From Anaerolinea sp. (GTDB lineage: Bacteria > Chloroflexota > Anaerolineae > Anaerolineales > Anaerolineaceae), in NCBI GenBank assembly GCA_020216845.1, contig JAIWNK010000157.1:1-16109 (forward strand): DNA of 16,109 bases. The letters run 5' to 3'. Within the stretch, counting starts at the first letter, position 1, and every line of letters starts with the position of its first letter. Below, piece after piece: positions 6,755 through 16,109 of the stretch. The translations under genes and the position numbers were made by a program. Below the pieces are notes generated by a model. It searched no databases and was not told the origin of the DNA. It saw only the letters and a list, made by a program, of their open reading frames with translations.

Positions 6755-7135
6755 TTACCACTTTGGTTCTTCGCTAATTTGGTAGGTCGTTTTGCAATAG
6801 GGGCAACTGACCATTGCTGCGCCGTTGACAATTTTGATGTCATCGCTAGAGAGAACGCCGCCGCAAGACTGACATTTAATCGTTTCCATGGCCACTTTGC
6901 CGGGCAAGTCAATTTTGAGGGTGACTTGTGTGCCGGGGCCTGGTGCAGCGGGAGTGAGGAAGCGAAAAGCGACGAAAATGAGCACAAAACCAATGCCAGC
7001 CAGAATCAGACCGGTCAGAATGAGGCCGCCGGGTGAGCCTTGTGATTCGGGGCTGAACGCAGCAAGGATGAACAAGACTCCAAACAGAATCAGGACAGCC
7101 GCAATGATCAGGGCGATGATTTTGAGTGCTTTCAT
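6755..7135 (-). CDS. Small membrane protein with C-terminal zinc ribbon, first gene of the operon
   Basis: A 126-residue protein starting at ATG 7135, with GGAGGTG a few bases upstream. Two hydrophobic segments (about 5-28 and 36-60) form a hairpin. They are followed by a Pro/Gly linker and a soluble domain with C88-X2-C91 (CQSCGG) and C111-X2-C114 (CPYCKT), a classic zinc-ribbon pattern. Two helices without a signal peptide would place both ends on the same side, most likely the cytoplasm, as zinc ribbons usually are. The stop is 22 nt from the next gene, so it is almost certainly co-transcribed. Function unknown; a scaffold or metal-dependent interaction module near the modification machinery is one possibility. 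Confidence 0.85.
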   Translation of the reverse strand: MKALKIIALIIAAVLILFGVLFILAAFSPESQGSPGGLILTGLILAGIGFVLIFVAFRFLTPAAPGPGTQVTLKIDLPGKVAMETIKCQSCGGVLSSDDIKIVNGAAMVSCPYCKTTYQISEEPKW

Positions 7136-7159
7136 TAGGACACCTCCGAGGATATGTAT

Positions 7160-7191
7160 AGTGTAGCATATTCTGACGAAAATGAGGGCTT
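7160..7191 (-). promoter_or_regulatory. Possible promoter of the six-gene radical SAM operon
   Basis: On the minus strand TACACT (7165-7160) could be the -10, giving a leader of about 17 nt before ATG 7135 that includes the ribosome site. AAGCCCTC (7191-7184), one base different from the box at the two stable-RNA promoters here, lies 18 rather than 20 nt upstream. No TTGACA-like -35 is visible. Weak call. Confidence 0.3.
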
Positions 7192-7323
7192 GATTCGTTC
7201 CATATTGTGCGGAGAAAGCTGAGCAGAGATGATTGCTCTTGGTCTGCAAGCGCCATCCGGCCTTTGCTTCTCTTGAAAGGATGGGCGCTGTTTCCTTGGG
7301 ACAAATATCCCCGCAAGCGGCGC

Positions 7324-7352
7324 TTGACGCATGGCTACTCAAAGAGTATCAT
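7324..7352 (+). promoter_or_regulatory. Sigma70-type promoter of the tandem cyclase gene
   Basis: TTGACG (7324-7329) and TATCAT (7347-7352) are separated by exactly 17 nt, so transcription should start near 7359 and leave a leader of about 37 nt to ATG 7396. This also argues that the open frame upstream of 7396 is not translated. The rest of the 260-nt divergent interval (7136-7395) holds the possible opposing promoter and otherwise nothing I recognise. Confidence 0.55.
7336..7348. repeat. Short inverted repeat in the cyclase promoter (TACTC-AAA-GAGTA)
   Basis: A perfect 5-bp inverted repeat with a 3-nt centre, covering the end of the spacer and the first bases of the -10 box. The position would suit an operator for a small dimeric repressor, but such short palindromes also arise by chance. 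Confidence 0.3.
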
Positions 7353-7395
7353 TTCTTTACAAGGATATTTAAAAAAAGCGGTGAGGGTCTTTGAG

Positions 7396-10300
7396 ATGAA
7401 GAATTTGGTGCCACTTTTCATTCAAAATCAATACCGAAAAGGTTGTTTTGCTGGTCAAATGCAGGCTGTGACCATGTTTGTGGATATTTCTGGCTTCACC
7501 CGCATGACAGATGCATTGATGCAGCATAGAAAAGATGGCATTGAGACGCTTTCGGATATTCTTAGCTATGTTTTTGGGCCAACGGTTCGGAGCATCTACA
7601 AGGGGGGCGGTTTTGTTTCGACCTACGCAGGCGATGCCTTCACCGCGCTTTTCCCGGTTGAGTCCGATCCCGTTCAGGTGGCGCAACGGGCTTTGGCTGC
7701 GGCACAGGAGATCATTCAGTTCTTTCGCGTTAGCGGCAAGTATGAGTGCGCATTGGGGCAGTTTGCCTTTTCTGCCAAAGTGGGGCTTGGGCTTGGCCCT
7801 GTAGAATGGGCGATTGTCGGGGATGATGCTGCGCGGCTGTTTTATTTTCGCGGCGATGCAATTGATGCCTGTGCGCAGGCTGAACATCATGCTGTGGCGG
7901 GTGAAATTTGGGCAGAAGATGCGTTTATGCAAGCGGCGATGCTCAACCCGTCGTTGGATCGGGCGCAGGGACGTTTTGTGCCGTTAGACGTACAGCTGCA
8001 GCAAGAATTTGCTGATGTGGAGATTGCCTCGCCAATTTTTTCGGCGTCTGAGATGCGGTTGTTTAGTGGCGAGGCTGAGTTTGATTTCCCTGAGGGCGAG
8101 TTTCGCGAGGTCATTTCGGCTTTCATTGCCTGGGATGAATTGCCGGATATGCAAAGCTTTTTGCAGATGGCTTTGATGTTGCAACGGCGCTATGGTGGCA
8201 GTCATTTGCAGCTCGATTTTGGTGATAAGGGCAGCAAAATGGTGCTGTTTTTTGGGACGCCGGTGACGCATGAGAACAAAGAGGAACATGCTTTGCAGTT
8301 TATCCGTGAACTTTGGCGGCAAATGCCAGCTTTGGCAAAGGTCAAAGCTGGGCTGACGCGCGGTGTGGTTTACACAGGCTTTTATGGTTCACCGTTGCAG
8401 CAGGCTTTTTCTTGTCTGGGCAGTGCGGTCAATCAGGCGGCGCGCTTTATGGCGCGGGCTGAGTGGGGACAGGTGTTGTGCGATGGCGGGCTTGCCAAAA
8501 CGCCCGGTCATACATTCACGTACCTGGGCGATTTTTCATACAAAGGGCGTTCGCAACCGATCCCGACATATGCGTTGCAGGCTGCGGCAGCAACAGAAGC
8601 AGTGCGTTCGTCGCGCGCTGCGGCGGAGCAGGCACATTTGCTGATTGGACGGGAGAATGAGCTGCGCTTTTTGCATCATGCCTTGCAGCCTTTGCAAGAA
8701 GGGCGGTTTGGCGGTGTGTTGTATGTGGATGGTGAAGCAGGTTTGGGCAAGAGCCGTTTGTTACAGACTTTCAGACAACAAACGGCGCAATTTCGTTGGT
8801 TTGTTTTGCCCTGTGATGAGGTGTTGCGCAAAAGCCTGAATCCGTTGGTGTATTTTTTGAACGGCTATTTTGAACAAGATCAGGCAAGCAGCGCCGAGGA
8901 AAAACAACAACGCTTTGAGGCGCGCTTCAATCAGCTGCTTCAACAAACACGCGATGCAAATCTAACGCGCGAGCTCAAGCGTGGACGGCCATTTTTGGGG
9001 GCTTTGTTACAATTGCCGCAGGAAGAGGCGCAGTTGCGCCAATTTGACGCACAGGCGCGTTACGAAAACACGTTGGATGCCTTGAAAGTTCTTTTCAAGG
9101 CTGAAAGTGCACAACAACCGCTCATTTTGCACCTGGAAGATGCTCATTGGATTGACCCCGATTCGCGTGATTTCTTCCGCCTTCTGACCCGCAATGTGGA
9201 AGATTGCCCCTTTTTGTTGCTGACGGCTTGCCGTTATCAGGACGATGGCAGCTTGTTTGAGCTTTCGCTGGAAAGCGAGACGCCGGTTCAGCGTCTGACG
9301 CTTGGACCGCTTTCTGAGTCGGAGGCGGGAAAGCTGATTGCCTTTGTCACCCGGCGCGAGGCAGCTGTGCCGCCCGCAACCCTGGCGTTTATCCATCAGC
9401 GCAGTTCTGGAAACCCGTTCTTTATTGAGCAAATTACTCTTTATCTCATTGAAAACCAATTGTTGGATGAACAAAACAATTTGGATGAACGTTTGCTCAG
9501 CGGGCAAGCGGAACTGGAAATTCCGGCTACGATCAACGCGATTTTGGTGGCGCGCATTGATCGCTTGTCGGCCGAGTTGAAGAGAATCGTCAAAACTGCG
9601 GCGGTGTTGGGGCAGGAATTTGCAACCATCATTCTTTCCACGATGTTGCGCAAGGTGAATGCCGAGCCGGAAGACGAGCTCCATCGTTATTTGTCTGCTG
9701 GTGAGGAGCAAACCATTTGGACGGCGATTTCGGAATTGCGTTACATCTTTCGACACGCTTTGATTCGAGATGCTGTGTATGGAATGCAACTGAAGAAGCA
9801 GTTGCGCGCTTTGCACAACCTGGCGGGTGAAGCAATTGAAGAACTCTTTCAGTCCAACCTGTCGCCTTATTATGTTGACCTGGCGGAGCATTATGAAAAA
9901 GCGGAGCGACCGGAAAAAGCTATTTTTTATCTGACCCTGGCTGGGCAGGCGGCCTTGGATTCGTATCGAAATCAGCAGGCAATTGGACTGTATGACCGCT
10001 TGTTGCAATATCCGCTGCCGGCAGAGGCGGAATTGAGCGCATGGGAAAACAAAGGCAAGGCGCAGCGCATTGCCGGAGATTGGCAGGCAGCAAGGCAAAC
10101 CTATGCTCAGATGCTTGAGCGTGCCGAGGCGTTGGATTTGCCATTGTGGCAGGCAAAGGCCGCCAACGCATTGGCTTATTTCTTGCTCGTACATGGGGAG
10201 ATTGAGCAGGGCACGGCATTGGCGGAACGCGCTCAAAGGTTGGCCGTGCAAATAGGGGCGCGCGAGGAACAGGCTCAGGCGTTAAGAAATTTGGGGATTG

Positions 10301-11217
10301 CTTGTAACAAGAGCGGCGCATGGAGCCGCGCCCGAGAGATACACACAGAGATGCTGGCTCTGGCAAAGGAAATTGATGATTTGTCGGCGATTGTCTCAGC
10401 GCTTTTCCAGTTGCGTCAAGATCTGCTGGAAGAAGGCACGCTGATCCCTGAGTTTGAAAAATATTTGCGTCGCGCCGAGGAGAAAAACGACTTGCGTCTG
10501 GTGGCTTCGTTGTGGTTTTACATTGGCGATGTCTATCTCTTGCAGCATGATTATCCGGCTGCTGAACAGGCCAACCGGCATATGTATGAAATTGTTTATC
10601 AAATTGGCGACAAACACGGCATGTGTTACGCCATTGGCGATCGGGGCATTGTCTTATCGGAGCAGGGCCGGTTTGAGGAGTCAATTGAGTGCTATCGTGA
10701 AAAACTTGCTCTGGCGCGCGAACTTGGTGATGGCTACAATCTTTGGGAGGGGACGTTCAACTGGGCGGCAGTGCAGACGTATCAGGAAAAACATGCCGAG
10801 GCGCTGGAGCTGTTGCAAGCAGCTGCCGAAATTGCCCGAAAATATACCCTCAAGGGCGAATTGACGCTCACGCTGCTGACATTGGCTGAAAATGCTTGGG
10901 CGCGAGGGGCATTGGCAGAGGCACGCAACGCCCTGGCCGAAGCGGATGCCTTGAATGCAGATTTGGGCGATGAGACGTTTTCTCGGCAAAGCCGCTTGCT
11001 GACGGCAAAGCTTGAACACGACCTCGACCTGTTGGATGGATTGTTGCACTCTGCACGGACGGATGAGGAGCGCGCCGAGCTGTGCTTTGAGCGCTGGTGC
11101 ATGACGCATGCTGAAGAGGACCGTCAACAAGCGCTGCATTGGTATCAGTCAATTGATGGGCGGTTTTTGGGCTACACACAGAAGAACCGGCTTGCCAAAT
11201 TGACGGCGCAAGCATGA
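7396..11217 (+). CDS. Tandem class III adenylyl cyclase - ATPase - TPR protein (soluble-adenylyl-cyclase layout)
   Basis: A 1273-residue protein, probably cytoplasmic. Start ATG 7396 is preceded by GAGG at 7383-7386. Cyclase domain C1 (about 20-200) has FVDISGFT with metal-binding Asp30 and YAGDA with Asp80, but its transition-state positions read GDAIDACAQ (Asp157, no Arg). Domain C2 (about 236-395) lacks the metal aspartates (FIAWD) but has GSAVNQAAR with Asn346 and Arg350. C1 and C2 can thus build one heterodimeric site, as in mammalian ADCY10. Next comes an AAA/STAND ATPase: LIGRENEL (416), Walker A GEAGLGKS (446-453), Walker B LILHLED (576-582). From about 820 to the end are TPR-like helical pairs (for example AEHYEKAERPEKAIFYLTLA). 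The likely reaction is ATP to cAMP under control of the ATPase/TPR sensor. Cyclic product and signal are inferred. Confidence 0.9.
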   Translation: MKNLVPLFIQNQYRKGCFAGQMQAVTMFVDISGFTRMTDALMQHRKDGIETLSDILSYVFGPTVRSIYKGGGFVSTYAGDAFTALFPVESDPVQVAQRALAAAQEIIQFFRVSGKYECALGQFAFSAKVGLGLGPVEWAIVGDDAARLFYFRGDAIDACAQAEHHAVAGEIWAEDAFMQAAMLNPSLDRAQGRFVPLDVQLQQEFADVEIASPIFSASEMRLFSGEAEFDFPEGEFREVISAFIAWDELPDMQSFLQMALMLQRRYGGSHLQLDFGDKGSKMVLFFGTPVTHENKEEHALQFIRELWRQMPALAKVKAGLTRGVVYTGFYGSPLQQAFSCLGSAVNQAARFMARAEWGQVLCDGGLAKTPGHTFTYLGDFSYKGRSQPIPTYALQAAAATEAVRSSRAAAEQAHLLIGRENELRFLHHALQPLQEGRFGGVLYVDGEAGLGKSRLLQTFRQQTAQFRWFVLPCDEVLRKSLNPLVYFLNGYFEQDQASSAEEKQQRFEARFNQLLQQTRDANLTRELKRGRPFLGALLQLPQEEAQLRQFDAQARYENTLDALKVLFKAESAQQPLILHLEDAHWIDPDSRDFFRLLTRNVEDCPFLLLTACRYQDDGSLFELSLESETPVQRLTLGPLSESEAGKLIAFVTRREAAVPPATLAFIHQRSSGNPFFIEQITLYLIENQLLDEQNNLDERLLSGQAELEIPATINAILVARIDRLSAELKRIVKTAAVLGQEFATIILSTMLRKVNAEPEDELHRYLSAGEEQTIWTAISELRYIFRHALIRDAVYGMQLKKQLRALHNLAGEAIEELFQSNLSPYYVDLAEHYEKAERPEKAIFYLTLAGQAALDSYRNQQAIGLYDRLLQYPLPAEAELSAWENKGKAQRIAGDWQAARQTYAQMLERAEALDLPLWQAKAANALAYFLLVHGEIEQGTALAERAQRLAVQIGAREEQAQALRNLGIACNKSGAWSRAREIHTEMLALAKEIDDLSAIVSALFQLRQDLLEEGTLIPEFEKYLRRAEEKNDLRLVASLWFYIGDVYLLQHDYPAAEQANRHMYEIVYQIGDKHGMCYAIGDRGIVLSEQGRFEESIECYREKLALARELGDGYNLWEGTFNWAAVQTYQEKHAEALELLQAAAEIARKYTLKGELTLTLLTLAENAWARGALAEARNALAEADALNADLGDETFSRQSRLLTAKLEHDLDLLDGLLHSARTDEERAELCFERWCMTHAEEDRQQALHWYQSIDGRFLGYTQKNRLAKLTAQA

Positions 11218-11277
11218 GAGCAAATTGTGCTTGCTGTGATAGAAGAATTCGATGATCAATCGGTCAGCTTTTGCTTT

Positions 11278-11282
11278 GGAGG
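11278..11282 (+). promoter_or_regulatory. Ribosome binding site of ligA
   Basis: GGAGG lies five bases before ATG 11288. The 70-nt interval after the cyclase gene (11218-11287) shows no convincing promoter or terminator, so ligA may be read through from the cyclase gene or use a weak promoter. Confidence 0.75.
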
Positions 11283-11287
11283 CTTGA

Positions 11288-14486
<3,199 letters not shown>

Positions 14487-14499
<13 letters not shown>

Positions 14500-15497
14500 T
14501 GGCGGGTGCACCATATGGCGTCATTGCAACCCTTGGGCCGGCAACGTCACAAACAGCAGACTGGTTGGCCTTGCGCTCGGCAGGGGCGACGGGGTTTCGG
14601 CTGAATACGTCACATCTGACGTTGGATGCGTTGCAGGAGTGGTTGGCGCGCTGGCAGCAGGCTGACCTGGATTGTGGCCTGGTGCTCGATTTGCAGGGCA
14701 GCAAGTGGCGATTGGGGCAGCTTGCGGAGACTGAGCTTGGCGCGGGCAGGCAGGTGCGCTTTGTCCACGCCCGGCAGGCGGCGGCAGATGAACTGCCGGT
14801 GCCTCATGCTGATTTTTTTCGCGCCGCACAACAGGCGACAGGCGAGGTTGTGCTGAACGATGGACGGGTACGCGTGGCGCTGCAATGGGCTGAAGCTGAT
14901 GCCGCTGGCGGAACGGTGGTGCAGGGTGGCAGGGTTTCTGCTGCAAAGGGCATCACGCTGCCCAATAGTCCGTTTCGGGTGGAAGCATTGAGCGACAAGG
15001 ACGCGGCAATTGTGGAGCTCACCCGGCGCTTGTCAGGGATCGCCTACGCGGTGTCTTATGTGCGCGATGCGTTGGAGCTGGAGCAGTATCGCACATGGTT
15101 TGGTGGGGAGGCGCAGTTAATTGCCAAGATTGAACGTCCTTCGGCGGTGGACGATGCGCTATCCATTGGCAGGCAGGCGAATGCGGTTTGGGTTTGCCGG
15201 GGCGACCTGGGGGCAGAGATGGGGTTGCGCGGCATGGCACAGGCGGTGGCACGCCTTTCGGCGCAGTTGCAGGCGGGGCAGTTTTCTGTGCCGGTGTGGA
15301 TGGCCGGGCAGGTTTTGGAGCATATGACCCATTGCGCACAGCCAACACGTGCCGAGGTTTGTCAGTTGTATGATGTGCTGGCACAGGGCTATGCTGGGGT
15401 GGTGCTTTCTGATGAAACTGCGCTTGGGCACTTTGCTGAGGAGGCTTGCCGGGTTGCCGCCCTGTTTTGCGAAAGCAAACCGCCTTCCCGTGGTTAG
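14487..15497 (+). CDS. Short pyruvate-kinase-like protein lacking the C-domain
   Basis: A 336-residue protein against roughly 470 for ordinary pyruvate kinase. Recognisable blocks are VIATLGPAT, RLNTSH (Arg38, Asn40, Ser42), LVLDLQGSKWRLG (Asp68, Lys73, Arg75), NDGRV, KGITLPN, LSDKD, LIAKIERP (Lys214, Glu216), VCRGDLGAEMG (Asp240), PTRAEV and LSDETALG. The A barrel and B cap are present; the allosteric C-domain is not. Lys73 sits where K+-independent kinases carry Lys. The conserved Thr of the ATQMLESM motif, important for proton transfer to enolpyruvate, is Gly274 (MAGQVLEHM). Start ATG 14487 has AAGGGG five bases upstream; a second in-frame ATG lies at 14499 in a TGATG overlap. Either a minimal kinase or a paralogue with changed chemistry; the sequence does not decide. 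Confidence 0.82.
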
Positions 15498-15506
15498 GAA
15501 GGCGGT
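15469..15506 (-). terminator. Terminator of ssrA, overlapping the stop codon of the convergent gene
   Basis: On the minus strand ACCGCCTTCC (15506-15497) pairs perfectly over 10 bp with GGAAGGCGGT (15488-15479) around an 8-nt loop, followed by TTGCTTTCGC. It begins 5 nt past the tmRNA 3' end. The TAG of the kinase-like gene (15495-15497) lies at the loop edge. On the plus strand the hairpin is not followed by a T-run, so termination is expected mainly for the minus transcript. Confidence 0.65.
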
Positions 15507-15511
15507 GCAGG

Positions 15512-15909
15512 TGGAGATGGCGGGAATTGAACCCGCGTCCGAAAGATTCGACCCGCGGACCTCTACAAGCGTAGTCGGTTTTGGTCGTCACATGAGCGGA
15601 TGAAGCCGACAAAACAACGCTCACGCCAGCCGTTTAGACCCGAAAGCCCTCTTTCGCAACGCACACGGCAGACGTTGCGGCACCACTGGCTTTGTTGCGC
15701 CCGCTCCACCACCGGCCAGGGAGCGGGGTGGGCAGACGTGACCTCACGTGGAGATCAGGAGCTGTTTTTGCCTCTGCTTAGGCAGCGAGGGGCATAGCAG
15801 CGTAGGAGTTTGTGCGATTGGCACTTGTTTTTTGCACTGATTTTACGAGGTCGGTGCCTCTCGGCTCGCAGTCCGGGACCAGCCTCTCCCGTCGAAGCCT
15901 GTCATCCCC
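15512..15909 (-). ncRNA. ssrA: Transfer-messenger RNA (tmRNA)
   Basis: A 398-nt one-piece tmRNA that rescues stalled ribosomes and tags the unfinished protein. The 5' end GGGGATGACAGGCTTCGACG and the 3' T-arm/acceptor GGGTTCAATTCCCGCCATCTCC are hallmark sequences. The acceptor GGGGATG/CATCTCC forms 7 bp including G3-U70, the alanine identity pair, followed by discriminator A. The CCA is not encoded (CCT follows). A tag frame lies inside, and G/C-rich pseudoknot material fills 15545-15775. The gene is convergent with the kinase-like gene. Confidence 0.96.
15778..15822 (-). other. SsrA degradation-tag reading frame
   Basis: From resume codon GCC (15822-15820) to TAA (15780-15778) the frame encodes ANRTNSYAAMPLAA, which follows the alanine brought by tmRNA itself. 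The hydrophobic Leu-Ala-Ala end fits recognition by ClpXP/ClpAP. The choice of resume codon is by analogy with other tmRNAs. Confidence 0.8.
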
Positions 15910-15918
15910 GGTACAGCT

Positions 15919-15952
15919 ATTATACCGCATTTCTCAGACAAGATGAGGGTTT
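15919..15952 (-). promoter_or_regulatory. Promoter of ssrA with AAACCCTC box
   Basis: On the minus strand a perfect TATAAT (15924-15919), preceded by GCGG, lies 9 nt before the tmRNA 5' end, so transcription starts at or within a few bases of the mature end. AAACCCTC (15952-15945) is exactly 20 nt upstream of TATAAT, as at the tRNA-Pro promoter. A TTGTCT (15941-15936) is too close to be a normal -35. Confidence 0.7.
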
Positions 15953-15985
15953 GGGTGGGAAAACGTTGGCGGTTGTGCGATAGGT

Positions 15986-16012
15986 TTTGTCATAATGAGG
16001 AGGTGACAAATG
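15986..16012 (+). promoter_or_regulatory. Hairpin presenting a strong Shine-Dalgarno and start codon
   Basis: TTTGTCA (15986-15992) pairs with TGACAAA (16004-16010). The 11-nt loop contains AGGAGG (15998-16003), and the ATG (16010-16012) starts at the last base of the stem, six bases after the Shine-Dalgarno. The A of the start codon is thus paired. The stem is AT-rich and may be marginal at high temperature. Confidence 0.4.
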
Positions 16013-16109
16013 GTCTTTTTTTTTTTTTTTTTTTATGGGATACAATAATCTTGTTTATAGGTTGGTATTTAACGGGTTTTCAGCAACGGTTCAAGGTTCC
16101 TACAATCGA
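16010..16109 (+). pseudogene. Possible start of a gene interrupted or switched by a T-run; runs off the window
   Basis: After the strong ribosome site the frame reads Met-Val, six Phe codons, Tyr-Gly-Ile-Gln and TAA at 16046-16048. With one T fewer or one T more in the run, the frame stays open to the window end in both cases. The continuation with one extra T (LWDTIILFIGWYLTGF) looks like a membrane segment. Seen directly: ribosome site, ATG, T-run, frames. That a gene exists here is inferred. Confidence 0.3.
16016..16034 (+). repeat. Homopolymer run of 19 T
   Basis: Nineteen consecutive T in otherwise mixed sequence. Runs of this length are prone to replication slippage and also to sequencing and assembly errors, so the count should be treated as uncertain. 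It is the only long homopolymer in the window. Confidence 0.9.

Noticed and set aside
6733..6993. Upstream extension of the DUF2207-like protein
   Set aside because: It overlaps the zinc-ribbon gene in another frame; the signal peptide starts at ATG 6732 with a proper ribosome site.
7207..7395. N-terminal extension of the cyclase protein upstream of ATG 7396
   Set aside because: The frame is open, but a good promoter (7324-7352) lies inside it, and family-like sequence begins at MKNLVPLFI.
9007..10251. Long minus-strand frame opposite the cyclase/ATPase gene
   Set aside because: It lies inside the clear ATPase/TPR coding region, has no ribosome site and its composition is that of a shadow frame.
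15600..15797. Short plus-strand frame inside the tmRNA region
   Set aside because: The region is explained by tmRNA structure on the other strand.
15991..15996. CATAAT as a -10 box for the T-run gene
   Set aside because: The Shine-Dalgarno begins two bases later, so a transcript from this box would start inside or after it and lose the site.
15986..16034. Hairpin plus T19 as an intrinsic terminator
   Set aside because: The stem is AT-rich with only two G-C pairs, has an 11-nt loop and is separated from the T-run by five bases; no upstream plus-strand gene ends here.

Overview
The window comes from a moderately GC-rich bacterium (roughly mid-50s percent GC by eye). The best guess is a Chloroflexota (Anaerolineae-like) lineage. 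The main reason is the giant cyclase/ATPase/TPR protein, whose N-terminus (LVPLFI...FVDISGFTRM) is of a type I associate with that phylum. An NAD-dependent ligase and a one-piece tmRNA fit any bacterium. The phylum call is an inference, not a demonstrated fact.

Left part, minus strand (33-7135): a tight six-gene operon reading right to left, followed by a tRNA-Pro(GGG) with its own promoter and terminator. In transcription order the operon encodes: (1) a 126-residue membrane protein with a cytoplasmic-type zinc ribbon; (2) a secreted/membrane-anchored DUF2207-like protein whose last residues are an almost pure Cys-Ala repeat, (CA)4-G-(CA)3-GGGR; (3) a PqqD/RRE-like domain fused to a radical SAM/SPASM enzyme with all expected cluster cysteines; (4) a polytopic membrane protein with 12-13 helices; (5) a paralogue of the radical SAM enzyme that keeps the fold signature but has lost every cluster cysteine and the C-terminal SPASM segment; (6) a class I SAM methyltransferase. 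Spacings are 22 nt, 12 nt, ATGA overlap, 10 nt, GTGA overlap, so translation looks coupled. The most economical reading is a peptide/protein-modification system in which the radical SAM enzyme modifies the Cys-Ala tail of its neighbour, with a cluster-less pseudoenzyme as partner. I regard this as the most interesting object in the window.

Middle and right, plus strand (7324-15497): a canonical-looking promoter drives a 1273-residue protein with the layout of mammalian soluble adenylyl cyclase (two class III cyclase domains, AAA/STAND ATPase, TPRs). It is followed by ligA, an RlmI-family 23S rRNA m5C methyltransferase (ATGA overlap with ligA) and a short pyruvate-kinase-like protein that lacks the C-domain (13-nt overlap).

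Right end: ssrA (tmRNA) on the minus strand, convergent with the kinase-like gene. Its terminator hairpin embraces that gene's stop codon. The ssrA and tRNA-Pro promoters share an AAACCCTC box exactly 20 nt upstream of GCGG-preceded TATAAT boxes. Beyond ssrA there is a strong Shine-Dalgarno in a hairpin loop, an ATG and a run of 19 T, possibly a slippery start of a gene that runs off the window. No CRISPR array, insertion sequence or prophage signal was seen.
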